Source: Paraburkholderia ginsengiterrae
GTDB lineage: Bacteria > Pseudomonadota > Gammaproteobacteria > Burkholderiales > Burkholderiaceae
Assembly (NCBI RefSeq): GCF_001645125.1
Contig: NZ_LXKA01000187.1
Span: 1-64,000, forward strand
Reading direction: 5' to 3'
Length of the DNA: 64,000 nucleotides
The position numbers and the translations under genes are program-made. The notes under the pieces were generated by a model. That model was given only the letters and a program-made list of their open reading frames with translations. It made no database searches and had not been told where the DNA came from. Shown in pieces: positions 1 through 9,144 of the stretch (position 1 is the stretch's first letter; every line of letters begins with the position of its first letter).

Positions 1-339
1 TGAGAGGGAGGCGGGGAGGACGAGGGAGAGACGAGTGGCGGTGTGCGGGCGGGGGGAGGCGGAAGGCGGGGTTTGAGAGGAGTGCGAGAGGGGCGGGAGC
101 GGGGCGGGGGGGTGACGGGCGGGACGCTGGGAGGGGGCGGTGGGTTGTGTGGGCAGGTGGGGGGGGGGGGGGGGCGGGCCGAAGGGCTGGCCACGTGCGA
201 GGGGGGGCAGAAGGGCAGGGCGCGCGAGGGCGGGGGGCTGGCCGGGCGGGGGGGCGTGGTCGAGGGGAGTAGCAGCAAAAAGAAAAGACCGGCGGGGCAG
301 GGCGGGTTTGACGAGGGAGGAGCAGGCAGCTGACTGCGG
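1..339. other. Low-complexity G-rich sequence, probable contig-end artefact
   Basis: The plus strand here is overwhelmingly G with little T and includes an uninterrupted run of 16 G at 159-174. The minus-strand rne frame stays open through it but encodes Pro/Leu/Arg-rich nonsense after the normal RNase E C-terminal region. Composition returns to normal at about 330-345. I read it as poor-quality sequence at an assembly edge. A genuine low-complexity repeat is possible but less likely. Confidence 0.7.
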
Positions 340-3300
340 GTGCTTGGGTGTTTCGACCTGCGGCATCGGAGCGCTATCGAGGGGCGGGAACGATTTGCGT
401 TCGCGAACCACGCGAGCCGGCGTGGCCGTCAGCGCGGCCGCTTCCTGCGCTGCGCGCAGCTTGTCGGCGTCGGTGTTCACCCACACGAGGCCCGCTTGCT
501 CCAGCACTGGCTTCAGCGTTTCCGCCGAAATGCCTGTATAGCGCACTGCCTGCGGCGCTTGCGGCGCTTGCGGCGCAGCGGCGACAGGCGCCGGCTCGAC
601 CACCGCCGGTGCCACTACCGGTTCCGCTGCAGGCGCAACCGCTGCCACGACCGGCTGCGACTCGACGATCTCGGCTTGCGGTGCGGGCTCGGCGGCCGGT
701 GCTTCGGCTACCACAGCGGGGGCGGCGGTTTCGGCTGGTGCGGGCGCGGCTTGGGCTTCGAGCGCCGGTGCTTCGACGTGTGCAACCGGTTCGACCAGCG
801 AAACCGTCTCGCTGACTGCCGGCGCGGCTTGAGCAGCCTCGACCGTCGCGGCGGCTTGCGCCACCGGCTCTGCCACTGCCGGCTCCACGGCTGCCGGAGC
901 AACCGGGGCTTGCACAGCCGCTACCACCGCTTCCGCCTTCTCGGCCGGTTCGACGGCCGGAGCCGGCGTTTCGATGGCCGCATGCCGCTCGGTCACCACA
1001 GCGGCTTCCGCCGCTACAGCAACGGCAGCCACTTCCACCGGCGCGACGTGCTTCGCCTCGCTGACTTCGGCTTCGCGCTCGGCAGGCTGATGCGCCGTGC
1101 GCACCGGTGCGTCGTCGGTCACGTTGACGCTGTCGCCTTCCGCTTCCGCAACGTCCGCTGCCAGATTGCCGTTCACGTCCTCTTCACGCTCACGACGGCC
1201 ACCGCGACGGCCGCGACGGCGACGACGGCGCTCTTCACCGTCACGCGCCACCGCTTCCTGATCGACCGGCACGCCGTTTTCGCCCAAGGCGGCCTGGTTT
1301 TGCGCCAGATCTTCCGCCGGCTGAGCGTCGGTTTGCGTCAATGCTTCCTGGGTTTCCGCTTGCGGCTTGCGGCGTTCGCCGCGTTCCACACGCTCGCCAC
1401 GTTCACGGCGTTCGCCGCGTTCCTGACGTTCGCCACGCGATGCGCCTTCCGCGGTTTCCACTCGCTCGCTGCCACGATTGTCGCGGTCACGGTTTTCACG
1501 ACCCTCGCGCGGCTCACGGCCTTCACGGGCTTCACGCGGCTCGCGATTGCCACGCGGTTCGCGGCCCTCGCGTGCTTCGCGCCCTTCACGCATTTCGCGC
1601 GGCTCACGGCCCTCGCGTGCTTCACGCACTTCGCGGCCTTCGCGCGGTTCGCGTTCCTCGCGACGTTGCGACGGCTGCTGGCTTTGGCCTTGACGGCCGC
1701 CGCCCGTGGCTTCGCCGCGGCCTGCTGCATCGCGGCCGCCGGCGCCGCCACGGCGATTGCGGTTGCGATCGCCGCCGCGTTCGCCGGTGCGCTCACCGCG
1801 CTCCGTGCGCTCGGCGCGTTGCGGACGCGCCTGCTTGTCGGTCGTGGCCGGTGCGACAGGCGCCGGCGCGGCCGGCTGCATGCCGAACAGGTTCTTCAGC
1901 CAGCCGATGAAGCCGCCGCTCGCCGGCGTAACCGCGACCGGAGCCGGGGTGGCGGCCGGACGAGGCGGCGCGCTCGGCGCCGGCTTTTCAGGCGTAATGC
2001 CCTTGACCGCCGCTTCCTGCTTCGGCTTCACTTCTTCGGTGCGCTTGCTGTAACCCGTTTCCGATTCCAGTTCGCGGGCCGCTTCTTCGGCCATCTTCCA
2101 CGAGGCGCGCGGGTCGTCGAGGCGCGCGTCGTCGTGACGCAGACGCTCGAGCTTGTAATGCGGCGTGTCCAGATGCTTGTTCGGCACCAGCACGACATTG
2201 ACCTTGAAGCGCGACTCAATCTTGTTGATTTCCGAGCGCTTTTCGTTCAGCAGGAAGGCGGTCACTTCGACCGGCACCTGGCAATGAATTGCCGCGGTGT
2301 TTTCCTTCATCGCTTCTTCCTGAATGATCCGCAGCACTTGCAGCGCGGACGACTCGGTATCGCGGATGTGACCCGTGCCGTTGCAGCGCGGGCAGGTCAC
2401 GTGGCTGCCTTCCGACAGGGCCGGGCGCAGACGCTGACGCGACAGTTCCATCAGGCCGAAACGCGAGATCTTGCCCATCTGGACGCGCGCACGGTCGTGC
2501 TTCAGGGCGTCTTTCAGGCGTTGTTCGACTTCGCGCTGGCTCTTGGCCGATTCCATGTCGATGAAGTCGATCACGATCAGACCGCCCAGGTCGCGCAGGC
2601 GCAACTGGCGGGCGACTTCGTCGGCGGCCTCGAGGTTGGTGCGCGCGGCCGTTTCCTCGATGTCGGCGCCCTTGGTGGCGCGGGCCGAGTTCACGTCGAT
2701 CGCGACCAGCGCTTCGGTGTGGTCGATCACGATCGCGCCGCCCGAGGGCAGTGGCACCGTGCGCGAATACGCCGTTTCGATCTGGTGTTCGATCTGGAAG
2801 CGCGAGAACAGCGGCACGTCGTCGTGATACCGCTTCACCTTGCTGACATTATCCGGCATCACGATATCCATGAAGGCGCGTGCCTGGTCATGGATTTCGG
2901 TGGTGTCGATCAGGATTTCGCCGATATCCGGCTGGAAATAGTCGCGAATCGCGCGAATGACGAGGCTCGATTCGAGATAAATCAGCATCGGCTGGCCGGT
3001 CGAGCCGCTTTGCGACGCGGCTTCGATCGCGCGCCACAGTTGCATCAGGTAGTTCAGGTCCCACTGCAGTTCTTCGGCGCTGCGCCCGATGCCGGCCGTG
3101 CGCGCGATGATGCTCATGCCTTCCGGCAATTGCAGTTGCGCCATGGTTTCGCGCAGTTCCTGACGGTCGTCGCCTTCGATCCGGCGCGACACGCCGCCGC
3201 CGCGCGGGTTGTTCGGCATCAGAACCAGGTACCGGCCGGCGAGCGAGATAAAGGTGGTGAGGGCCGCGCCCTTGTTGCCGCGTTCTTCCTTTTCGACCTG

Positions 3301-3603
3301 AACGATCAGTTCCTGGCCTTCACGGAGTGCGTCCTGGATGCGCGCGGAGCGCATGTCGACGCCGTCGCGGAAATACTGACGGGCGACTTCCTTGAACGGC
3401 AGAAAACCGTGGCGGTCTTCGCCGTAGTTGACGAAACAGGCTTCGAGCGACGGCTCGATGCGGGTGATGATGCCTTTGTAAATATTGCCTTTGCGCTGTT
3501 CGCGCCCGGCGGTTTCGATGTCGATATCGATGAGTTTTTGCCCATCGACGATGGCGACGCGCAGTTCTTCCTGCTGCGTCGCATTGAACAACATGCGTTT
3601 CAT
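340..3603 (-). CDS. rne: Ribonuclease E, 3' end lost
   Basis: Essential endoribonuclease that matures rRNA and tRNA and initiates mRNA decay as the degradosome scaffold. Translation starts at the ATG at 3603 ([20 protein letters not shown]), followed by the S1 RNA-binding region, the DNase I-like catalytic core and the Zn-link CPRC with Cys404 and Cys407. After about residue 500 comes a long disordered region: an Arg/Glu tract (residues about 640-695) of tandem R-E-x triplets, an Arg-rich stretch, then Ala/Pro/Val/Glu-rich sequence. A conserved C-terminal segment ([17 protein letters not shown], near nt 490-540) follows. About 1,088 codons are credible, close to the normal length in Burkholderia. 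No in-frame stop occurs before position 1 because the sequence degrades below about 340, so the true stop is not visible. Confidence 0.95.
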
Positions 3604-4334
3604 TGAACGGCTCCAGAGCGGCTCAGCCTGCCTCCAGCTGCGCGGTTGTCAGTCGCGAGAGCATGGAGGGCAGGGATAGGCCGCGCCTTATTGTGTTTTC
3701 ACAAGCACGCTGGAGCAGGAAAAATGGCGGGAGAATTGCCTGAGAGGGCCCGGTCCCATTAACAATGGGCGCGGTGCCGCAGGGCACATGCGAACACGGC
3801 TTCAAATAACGACCCGACACGCCGCGGGTTCTGCCGGCAAACCATTCACCAGCTTCCGTCCACTCGCGCCGGTGCGCCAACTGGGCGCGTGACCGGAGGG
3901 TCGGAGGCTGCGGTCATGCCGCAGCGGGAAGTTCGCGCAGTCGGCGCGTCTTTTCCTGCTGGGGGTGTCTCGCCTCATTTTGACGTCGCCATGTCTTGTA
4001 CTTTCTACAAGACGCCTCGGGCGCACGCCGTATTTTCGCAACTTGCAGCTTCGTAAAACAGGGCGTCAGACCGCCGATACCGAAGCTGAAAGTTAAATTC
4101 TTTTTTACCAAAATTCCGTTACCGTCGAAGCCGGCCTTGACCGAACGCGCCTGTGGGCGCCGTCCCTGCCGGGCACTGACCTCGTGCGTGCAACGTGTTG
4201 CATCTCATTTTCAGGGTGAGCAACCAGACCCCGGCGCAAGTAAAATAACGGTTTATCGCTTGCACCTGCGCAATCCGCCCGAATTCCGGTCACTGCGCCG
4301 GCCGCCGCAGACTGCTGGGCAAATTATATTCATA
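3604..4334. other. Divergent intergenic region between rne and rluC
   Basis: About 730 bases with no convincing gene; it must hold the rne leader and promoters for both directions. It contains several perfect small inverted repeats: TTGTG-TTTT-CACAA at 3691-3704, CCCATT-AAC-AATGGG at 3755-3769, and an 8-bp pair at 3993-4013. RNase E autoregulates through structures in its own 5' UTR in enterobacteria, so rne leader hairpins are plausible here. That role is inference. Confidence 0.6.
3993..4013. promoter_or_regulatory. Perfect 8-bp inverted repeat, possible operator or leader hairpin
   Basis: GTCTTGTA and TACAAGAC are separated by CTTTC. It lies about 320 bases upstream of rluC and 390 upstream of rne. 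It could be a repressor site or an RNA hairpin in either leader. There is no T-run, so it is not a terminator. Confidence 0.35.
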
Positions 4335-5360
4335 ATGAAAGAGTTAGGCAAAATATCCCAGAAATCGGTCGCAAGCGACCAGGTCTCCTTGATCGAGATC
4401 GACGACAGCGCGGCCGGTCAGCGCATCGACAATTTCCTGCTGCGCGTCTGTAAAGGCGTGCCGAAAAGCCATATTTACCGCATCTTGCGCAGCGGTGAAG
4501 TGCGCGTGAACAAGGGCCGGATCGACGCGCAGTACCGGCTCGAGCTGGGCGATCTGGTGCGCGTGCCACCCATTCGCGTCGCTCAGCCGAGTGACACGGC
4601 TGCTCACGCGCCGGTGCCGTCCGCGCAGTTCAACATCATTTTCGAAGACGACCATCTGCTCGTCATCGACAAACCGGCGGGCGTGGCCGTTCACGGCGGC
4701 AGCGGCGTCGCGTTCGGCGTGATCGAGCAGATGCGCGAGGCGCGTCCGCAGGCGAAATTCCTCGAATTGGTGCACAGGCTGGATCGTGAGACGTCTGGCA
4801 TCCTGATGCTCGCCAAGAAACGCGCCGCGCTCGTCAATCTGCATGAGCAGATTCGCGAGAACAAAATGGATAAGCGCTACTATGCTTGCGTGCATGGCGA
4901 CTGGGCTAGCGACTGGGGCCGCCGCCGCGCCGTCAAGGAGCCGCTGCACAAGTATCTGACTGCGGACGGCGAACGGCGTGTGCGCGTGCAGCCTGACGGG
5001 CTAGCCTCGCATACGGTTTTCAATCTGATCGACCGGTGGCCGGAGTACGCGCTGCTCGAAGCGGAGCTGAAAACCGGTCGCACGCATCAGATCCGGGTGC
5101 ATTTGCAGCATCTCGCGCTGCCTATCGTCGGCGACGCCAAATATGGCGACTTCGCGCTGAACAAGGCGCTGGCGCGCGCCAACGCCAAACCGGGCCTGAA
5201 GCGCATGTTCCTGCACGCTTACCGGCTTAAACTCACGCACCCGGCCACCGGCGCGCCCCTGCAATTCGAGGCGCCGTTGCCGGCCGAATGCCGCAATTTC
5301 ATCGCGCAACTCAACGAATTACGTAATGGGTCTGACCCGGAGACGACACCGCATGGCTAG
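4335..5360 (+). CDS. rluC: 23S rRNA pseudouridine synthase RluC
   Basis: Isomerises specific uridines of 23S rRNA to pseudouridine (positions 955, 2504 and 2580 in E. coli). The 341-residue protein has an N-terminal S4 RNA-binding domain (about residues 20-80) and the RluA-type catalytic domain with HRLDRETSG, catalytic Asp150. The start at MKELGKISQK is chosen because the frame upstream encodes nothing recognisable; there is no good Shine-Dalgarno sequence, and the ATG follows directly on AT-rich sequence. The gene sits back to back with rne, a common arrangement, and its 3' end overlaps the next gene by 8 bases. Confidence 0.95.
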   Translation: MKELGKISQKSVASDQVSLIEIDDSAAGQRIDNFLLRVCKGVPKSHIYRILRSGEVRVNKGRIDAQYRLELGDLVRVPPIRVAQPSDTAAHAPVPSAQFNIIFEDDHLLVIDKPAGVAVHGGSGVAFGVIEQMREARPQAKFLELVHRLDRETSGILMLAKKRAALVNLHEQIRENKMDKRYYACVHGDWASDWGRRRAVKEPLHKYLTADGERRVRVQPDGLASHTVFNLIDRWPEYALLEAELKTGRTHQIRVHLQHLALPIVGDAKYGDFALNKALARANAKPGLKRMFLHAYRLKLTHPATGAPLQFEAPLPAECRNFIAQLNELRNGSDPETTPHG

Positions 5361-6012
5361 AGAGCAATTTGATCTGATCGTCTTCGACTGGGACGGGACG
5401 CTGATGGATTCGACCGCGCACATCACGCGCAGCATCCAGGCGGCGTGTCGCGATCTCGGCTTGCCGGTTCCCGCCGACGAGGCCGCCAGCTATGTCATCG
5501 GCCTCGGTCTGCGCGATGCGCTGCAAATCGCCGCGCCCACGCTCGATCCGGCGGACTATCCGCGCCTCGCCGAGCGCTACCGCTTCCACTATCTGGTGAA
5601 GGATCAGACCACTGAGCTGTTTGCCGGCGTGCGCGAGATGCTTCAGGAATTGCGCGACCAGGGCTATCTGCTGGCGGTCGCAACGGGCAAGAGCCGCGTC
5701 GGCTTGAACCGCGCGCTCGATCAATCGCGCCTGACCAGCCTGTTCGACGGCACGCGCTGCGCCGACGAGACGTTCTCGAAGCCGCATCCCGCCATGCTGC
5801 ATGAGCTGACGCGTGAACTGGGGCAGGATCCGGTGCGCACGGTGATGGTGGGCGATACGACGCACGACTTGCAGATGGCGATCAACGCGGGCGTGGCGTG
5901 CATCGGCGTGACTTATGGCGCGCATCCGGCGGATTCGTTGAGCGCGTTGTCGCCGAAATTCGTGGCGTCGAGCGTGAGTGCGCTGTCCGGCTGGCTGCGA
6001 GAGAACGCATGA
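5353..6012 (+). CDS. HAD-IA family phosphatase, phosphoglycolate phosphatase-like
   Basis: A 219-residue haloacid dehalogenase-type hydrolase acting on an unidentified phosphorylated metabolite. Motif I is FDWDGTLMDS with nucleophile Asp12 and Asp14; motif II/III features are VATGKSR and KPHP; motif IV is GDTTHDLQMA. The cap lies between motifs I and II, as in subfamily IA. The start at MAREQFD overlaps the rluC stop by 8 bases and the stop overlaps the next start (ATGA), so translation with rluC and the Rieske gene is probably coupled. It resembles Gph/YjjG-type enzymes; the true substrate is unknown. Confidence 0.88.
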   Translation: MAREQFDLIVFDWDGTLMDSTAHITRSIQAACRDLGLPVPADEAASYVIGLGLRDALQIAAPTLDPADYPRLAERYRFHYLVKDQTTELFAGVREMLQELRDQGYLLAVATGKSRVGLNRALDQSRLTSLFDGTRCADETFSKPHPAMLHELTRELGQDPVRTVMVGDTTHDLQMAINAGVACIGVTYGAHPADSLSALSPKFVASSVSALSGWLRENA

Positions 6013-6413
6013 GCACGAGCTCGACAGAGGCGGGGCCGGCCGCCGTACGCGTTTGCGCGTCGGCCGAGCTGGTCGACGGCGGCACGGGCGTGCGGTATGC
6101 GGCCAAGCTGGGCAAAGACGACGTCGTGGTGTTTTTTGTTCGCTATGATGGCCGTGCCTACGGCTATCTGAACCGCTGCGCCCATGTGCCAATGGAGCTG
6201 GACTGGGCCGAAGGGCAGTTCTTCGAGTCGTCCGGTTTATACTTGATGTGCGCTACACATGGCGCGATTTACGCGCCAGATACGGGCAAATGCGTGGGCG
6301 GTCCTTGCCGTGGCGGCAGGTTGCGGCCGCTTCAGGTGGACGAACGGGAGACGCCCGAGGGCAGCGCGGTGTTCTGGTTGCCCGACGGCGAGCTGCGCCC
6401 AGCCACGCCCTGA
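6009..6413 (+). CDS. Rieske [2Fe-2S] domain protein
   Basis: A 134-residue stand-alone Rieske ferredoxin-like protein. The cluster ligands are Cys57-x-His59 and Cys81-x2-His84, followed by a Cys/Gly-rich segment (GKCVGGPCRGG). No signal peptide or membrane helix is visible, so it is probably a cytoplasmic electron-transfer or redox-sensing protein. It starts within the stop of the HAD gene (ATGA) and lies directly upstream of the S49 peptidase, completing a tight rluC-HAD-Rieske set. The partner protein is not evident from the sequence. Confidence 0.88.
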   Translation: MSTSSTEAGPAAVRVCASAELVDGGTGVRYAAKLGKDDVVVFFVRYDGRAYGYLNRCAHVPMELDWAEGQFFESSGLYLMCATHGAIYAPDTGKCVGGPCRGGRLRPLQVDERETPEGSAVFWLPDGELRPATP

Positions 6414-6446
6414 TTTTTCTTATCTTCGACCTTTCCACACCACCGC

Positions 6447-7451
6447 ATGTCCGACAATTTGACTCCTGAGCCGAAGGAACCGTCTCTGACAGGCCGCCCC
6501 CGCACGCCTGCTGATGAGCCGGGCTGGGAACGCGCTGCCCTCGAGCGCATTGCGCTGGCGGCGATCAATGAACAGCGCGCGGCGCGGCGCTGGAAGATCT
6601 TCTTCCGGTTCCTCTTTCTGATCGTGCTGCTGCTGGCAATATGGGCCGCCATCGACTTCTCGGGCGACAAGGTCGTTGCTACTGGCCGTCACACGGCAAT
6701 GGTGGCGCTTGACGGCGAAATTTCGGCAGATACGAACGCGAACGCGGAAGATATCAGCACCGCGCTGGAAGGCGCGTTCGACGACGCCGGCACGGCAGGC
6801 GTGATCCTGCGCTGCAACAGCCCGGGCGGCAGCCCGGTGCAGGCGGGCATCATCTACAACGAGATTCGCCGCTTGCGTGCCAAGTATCCGTCCATTCCCC
6901 TCTACGTCGTGGTCGGCGACATGTGCGCGTCGGGTGGCTATTACGCGGCCGCGGCGGCCGACAAGATTTACGTGGACAAGGCGAGCATCGTCGGTTCGAT
7001 CGGCGTGCTGATGGACAGCTTCGGCTTCACCGGGCTGATGGACAAACTCGGGATTCAGCGCCGTCTACATACATCTGGTGAGAACAAAGGCTTTTTCGAT
7101 CCGTTCTCGCCGGAAACGCCGAAGATGGACGAACATGCGCAGGATATGCTCGACCAGATTCATGCCCAGTTCATCGACGCCGTGCGCGAAGGGCGCGGCA
7201 AGCGCCTGCATGAAACGCCCGACATGTTCTCGGGCCTCTTCTGGACGGGTCAGAAGAGCGTCGAGCTGGGCCTCGCCGACGGATTTGGCGATGCGGATTA
7301 CGTGGCGCGTGAACTCTTCAAGGCGCCGGATATCGTCGATTACACGGTGAAAGAGAGCATTACGGACCGCGTTGCGCGCAAATTCGGCGCCGCGGTGGGC
7401 GCCGGCGCCGTGCACGCAATGGCGCTTGGGGCAAAGCTGAATCTGCGCTGA
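6447..7451 (+). CDS. sppA: S49 family signal peptide peptidase (SppA/SohB type)
   Basis: A 334-residue inner-membrane protease that degrades cleaved signal peptides. A single transmembrane helix lies at about residues 50-70 (LFLIVLLLAIWAAIDF) after a Pro/Arg-rich cytoplasmic tail. The single S49 domain carries CASGGYY with probable nucleophile Ser162. Lys214 (in SGENKGF) lies 52 residues later, the spacing of the Ser-Lys dyad in SohB-type enzymes, so I infer it is the general base. This is the short form, not the tandem 67-kDa E. coli SppA. It is the last gene before a strong terminator. Confidence 0.9.
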   Translation: MSDNLTPEPKEPSLTGRPRTPADEPGWERAALERIALAAINEQRAARRWKIFFRFLFLIVLLLAIWAAIDFSGDKVVATGRHTAMVALDGEISADTNANAEDISTALEGAFDDAGTAGVILRCNSPGGSPVQAGIIYNEIRRLRAKYPSIPLYVVVGDMCASGGYYAAAAADKIYVDKASIVGSIGVLMDSFGFTGLMDKLGIQRRLHTSGENKGFFDPFSPETPKMDEHAQDMLDQIHAQFIDAVREGRGKRLHETPDMFSGLFWTGQKSVELGLADGFGDADYVARELFKAPDIVDYTVKESITDRVARKFGAAVGAGAVHAMALGAKLNLR

Positions 7452-7469
7452 TCGGCTGGGTTGAATTGG

Positions 7470-7516
7470 AAAAGCCCCGCGTGGCCGTTATGTCACGGTC
7501 GCGCGGGGCTTTTTTG
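7470..7516 (+). terminator. Rho-independent terminator after sppA
   Basis: AAGCCCCGCG (7472-7481) pairs with CGCGGGGCTT (7502-7511), followed by a T-run. Confidence 0.9.
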
Positions 7517-7575
7517 CGTGCCTTCTGGGTTTGCCGCTTCGTTCTATTTGCCGTCCGGCTGCGGCGCGGTCCCGC

Positions 7576-8295
7576 TTATACGGCCAGGATCAGAAAAATA
7601 GCCGGCCGCTTGTGAAGATCGATCGCCGGTTTCTTCTTCCAGTCAGTCACGGTGCGGCTGGCGATGGTTTCTGTCGCGAGCGTCAGATCGACGGCCACGC
7701 AGACAAGCGTGGACGGCGCGCACGTCGCCAGTAGCGTGTCGAGCAGAGCGCGGTTCCGGTACGGCGTTTCGATGAATATCTGCGTCTGTTTGCCTTTACG
7801 CGACTGCTGCTCCAGTTCTCGCAGGCGTTTTGCCCGTTCATTGGCGTCGACCGGCAGATAGCCGTGGAAAGCGAAGCTCTGGCCGTTCAATCCCGAAGCC
7901 ATCAGCGCCAGTAGAATCGAGCTCGGTCCCACATACGGCACGACTTTCACGCCGCGCTCATGCGCGCGGCGCACCAGCAGGGCGCCGGGGTCGGCGACCG
8001 CCGGGCAGCCCGCCTCGGAGACAAGGCCGGCGTCGGTGCCGGCAAGCAGCGGTGCGAGCAGTTTGTCGATCTCGCCGGCCGGTGTATTCACATTCAGTTC
8101 GCGAATCTCGATGTCCTGGATCGGCCGGTCGGTGCCGACTTTCTTCAGGAACGCACGCGTGGTTTTCGCGTTTTCGCCGATGTAATAGTGGAGCGAAGCC
8201 GCGCGGGCGCGCACCGGCGCGGGCAGGACGGCGTCGAGTGCCTCGGTGTCGCCTTCGCCGAGCGTGTTCGGAATCAGGTAGAGCGTGCCGCTCAT
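7576..8295 (-). CDS. SAM-dependent methyltransferase, tetrapyrrole methylase fold (RsmI-related)
   Basis: A 239-residue member of the tetrapyrrole methylase superfamily. The N-terminus MSGTLYLIPNTLGEGD resembles RsmI (16S rRNA C1402 2'-O-methyltransferase) but the glycine motifs are variants (SEAGCPAVADPG, VPYVGPSS). It is shorter than RsmI and lacks its C-terminal extension, so it is probably a paralogue with a different, unknown substrate. The start overlaps the maf stop (ATGA), so the two are translationally coupled. Confidence 0.8.
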   Translation of the reverse strand: MSGTLYLIPNTLGEGDTEALDAVLPAPVRARAASLHYYIGENAKTTRAFLKKVGTDRPIQDIEIRELNVNTPAGEIDKLLAPLLAGTDAGLVSEAGCPAVADPGALLVRRAHERGVKVVPYVGPSSILLALMASGLNGQSFAFHGYLPVDANERAKRLRELEQQSRKGKQTQIFIETPYRNRALLDTLLATCAPSTLVCVAVDLTLATETIASRTVTDWKKKPAIDLHKRPAIFLILAV

Positions 8296-8909
8296 TGTGC
8301 CCCCAGGAGTGGATAACCCACCGCAAGCAGCATGTGTGACAGCGCGATCAACGGCAGGCCGACGAGCGCCGTAGGGTCGTCGGAGTGGATGGCTTCGAGC
8401 AGAGCGATGCCGAGCCCTTCGGACTTGGCGCTGCCCGCGACGTCGTAGGGCGTTTCGGCCAGCAAATAGGCATTCAACGCGGCGTCCGGCAGATTACGGA
8501 ATTGCACGCGGGTAATGACATCGGTGGTTTGTGCCGTGGTCGAGCGGGTGTCGAACAGGCATAGCGCACTATGGAACAGCACTTCGCGTCCGCACATCGC
8601 CTGAAGTTGGGCGAGCGCTTTCTCGTGAGTGCCCGGCTTGCCGATTTGCAGGCCGTCGTAAGTGGCGACCTGGTCGGAGCCGATTACGAGCGCGGCTTCG
8701 CCGGCGCCGAGTCCTCCGGCCACCGCGCGCGCCTTGGCTTCAGCGAGCCGTAGCGCGGTGGCTTCGGGCGTTTCGCCGGGGAGCGGCGTCTCGTCGATCG
8801 CCGGTACGGCGACATCGAACGGGACACGCAGGCGCTCGAGCAGTTCGCGGCGATACGGCGAACTCGACGCCAGAATCAGGCGTGGCGGGCGATTGGGGGA
8901 ATCTTGCAT
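8292..8909 (-). CDS. Maf-family nucleoside triphosphate pyrophosphatase (YceF-like)
   Basis: A 205-residue house-cleaning pyrophosphatase. It shows the Maf signatures LASSSPYRRELL, DETPLPGETPE, VIGSDQV and the C-terminal GLPL. The YceF subgroup hydrolyses 7-methyl-GTP, and the gene is adjacent to yceD, the usual position of yceF. The ATG at 8909 is preferred over a TTG two codons upstream. It is divergent from the yceD-rpmF-fab operon. Confidence 0.88.
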   Translation of the reverse strand: MQDSPNRPPRLILASSSPYRRELLERLRVPFDVAVPAIDETPLPGETPEATALRLAEAKARAVAGGLGAGEAALVIGSDQVATYDGLQIGKPGTHEKALAQLQAMCGREVLFHSALCLFDTRSTTAQTTDVITRVQFRNLPDAALNAYLLAETPYDVAGSAKSEGLGIALLEAIHSDDPTALVGLPLIALSHMLLAVGYPLLGAQ

Positions 8910-8980
8910 GGTCAACCAACGGCTAGAGAGGCGGGTCGTACGGGGTTGCGCAAAGCTTGCGCGTGTACGGGCTTAAGTGT

Positions 8981-9009
8981 TTGACTCGAAAAGATAAAAC
9001 GGATATGAT
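8981..9009 (+). promoter_or_regulatory. Sigma-70 promoter for the yceD-rpmF-fab operon
   Basis: TTGACT, a 17-base spacer and TATGAT: near-consensus. It is 136 bases upstream of yceD in the divergent maf/yceD gap, with no other gene between. Confidence 0.75.
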
Positions 9010-9144
9010 TTTGGGCTTTTCATCGGTATGCTATTGCGCAAGCGGGGCTCTCCTGTGCTCGACCCGTGCACAAAACAGGGATCTCGCGGGCTCTTTCGCA
9101 AACCGGATTACCCCGGCGAAATCCTTGCCGACGCAGGAGCGCAC

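Noticed and set aside
340-3606. Long plus-strand open frame of 1,088 codons antisense to rne
   Set aside because: It is the reverse of the rne codons in high-GC sequence with biased third positions; its translation is Arg/His/Leu-rich with no family and rne is clearly the gene.
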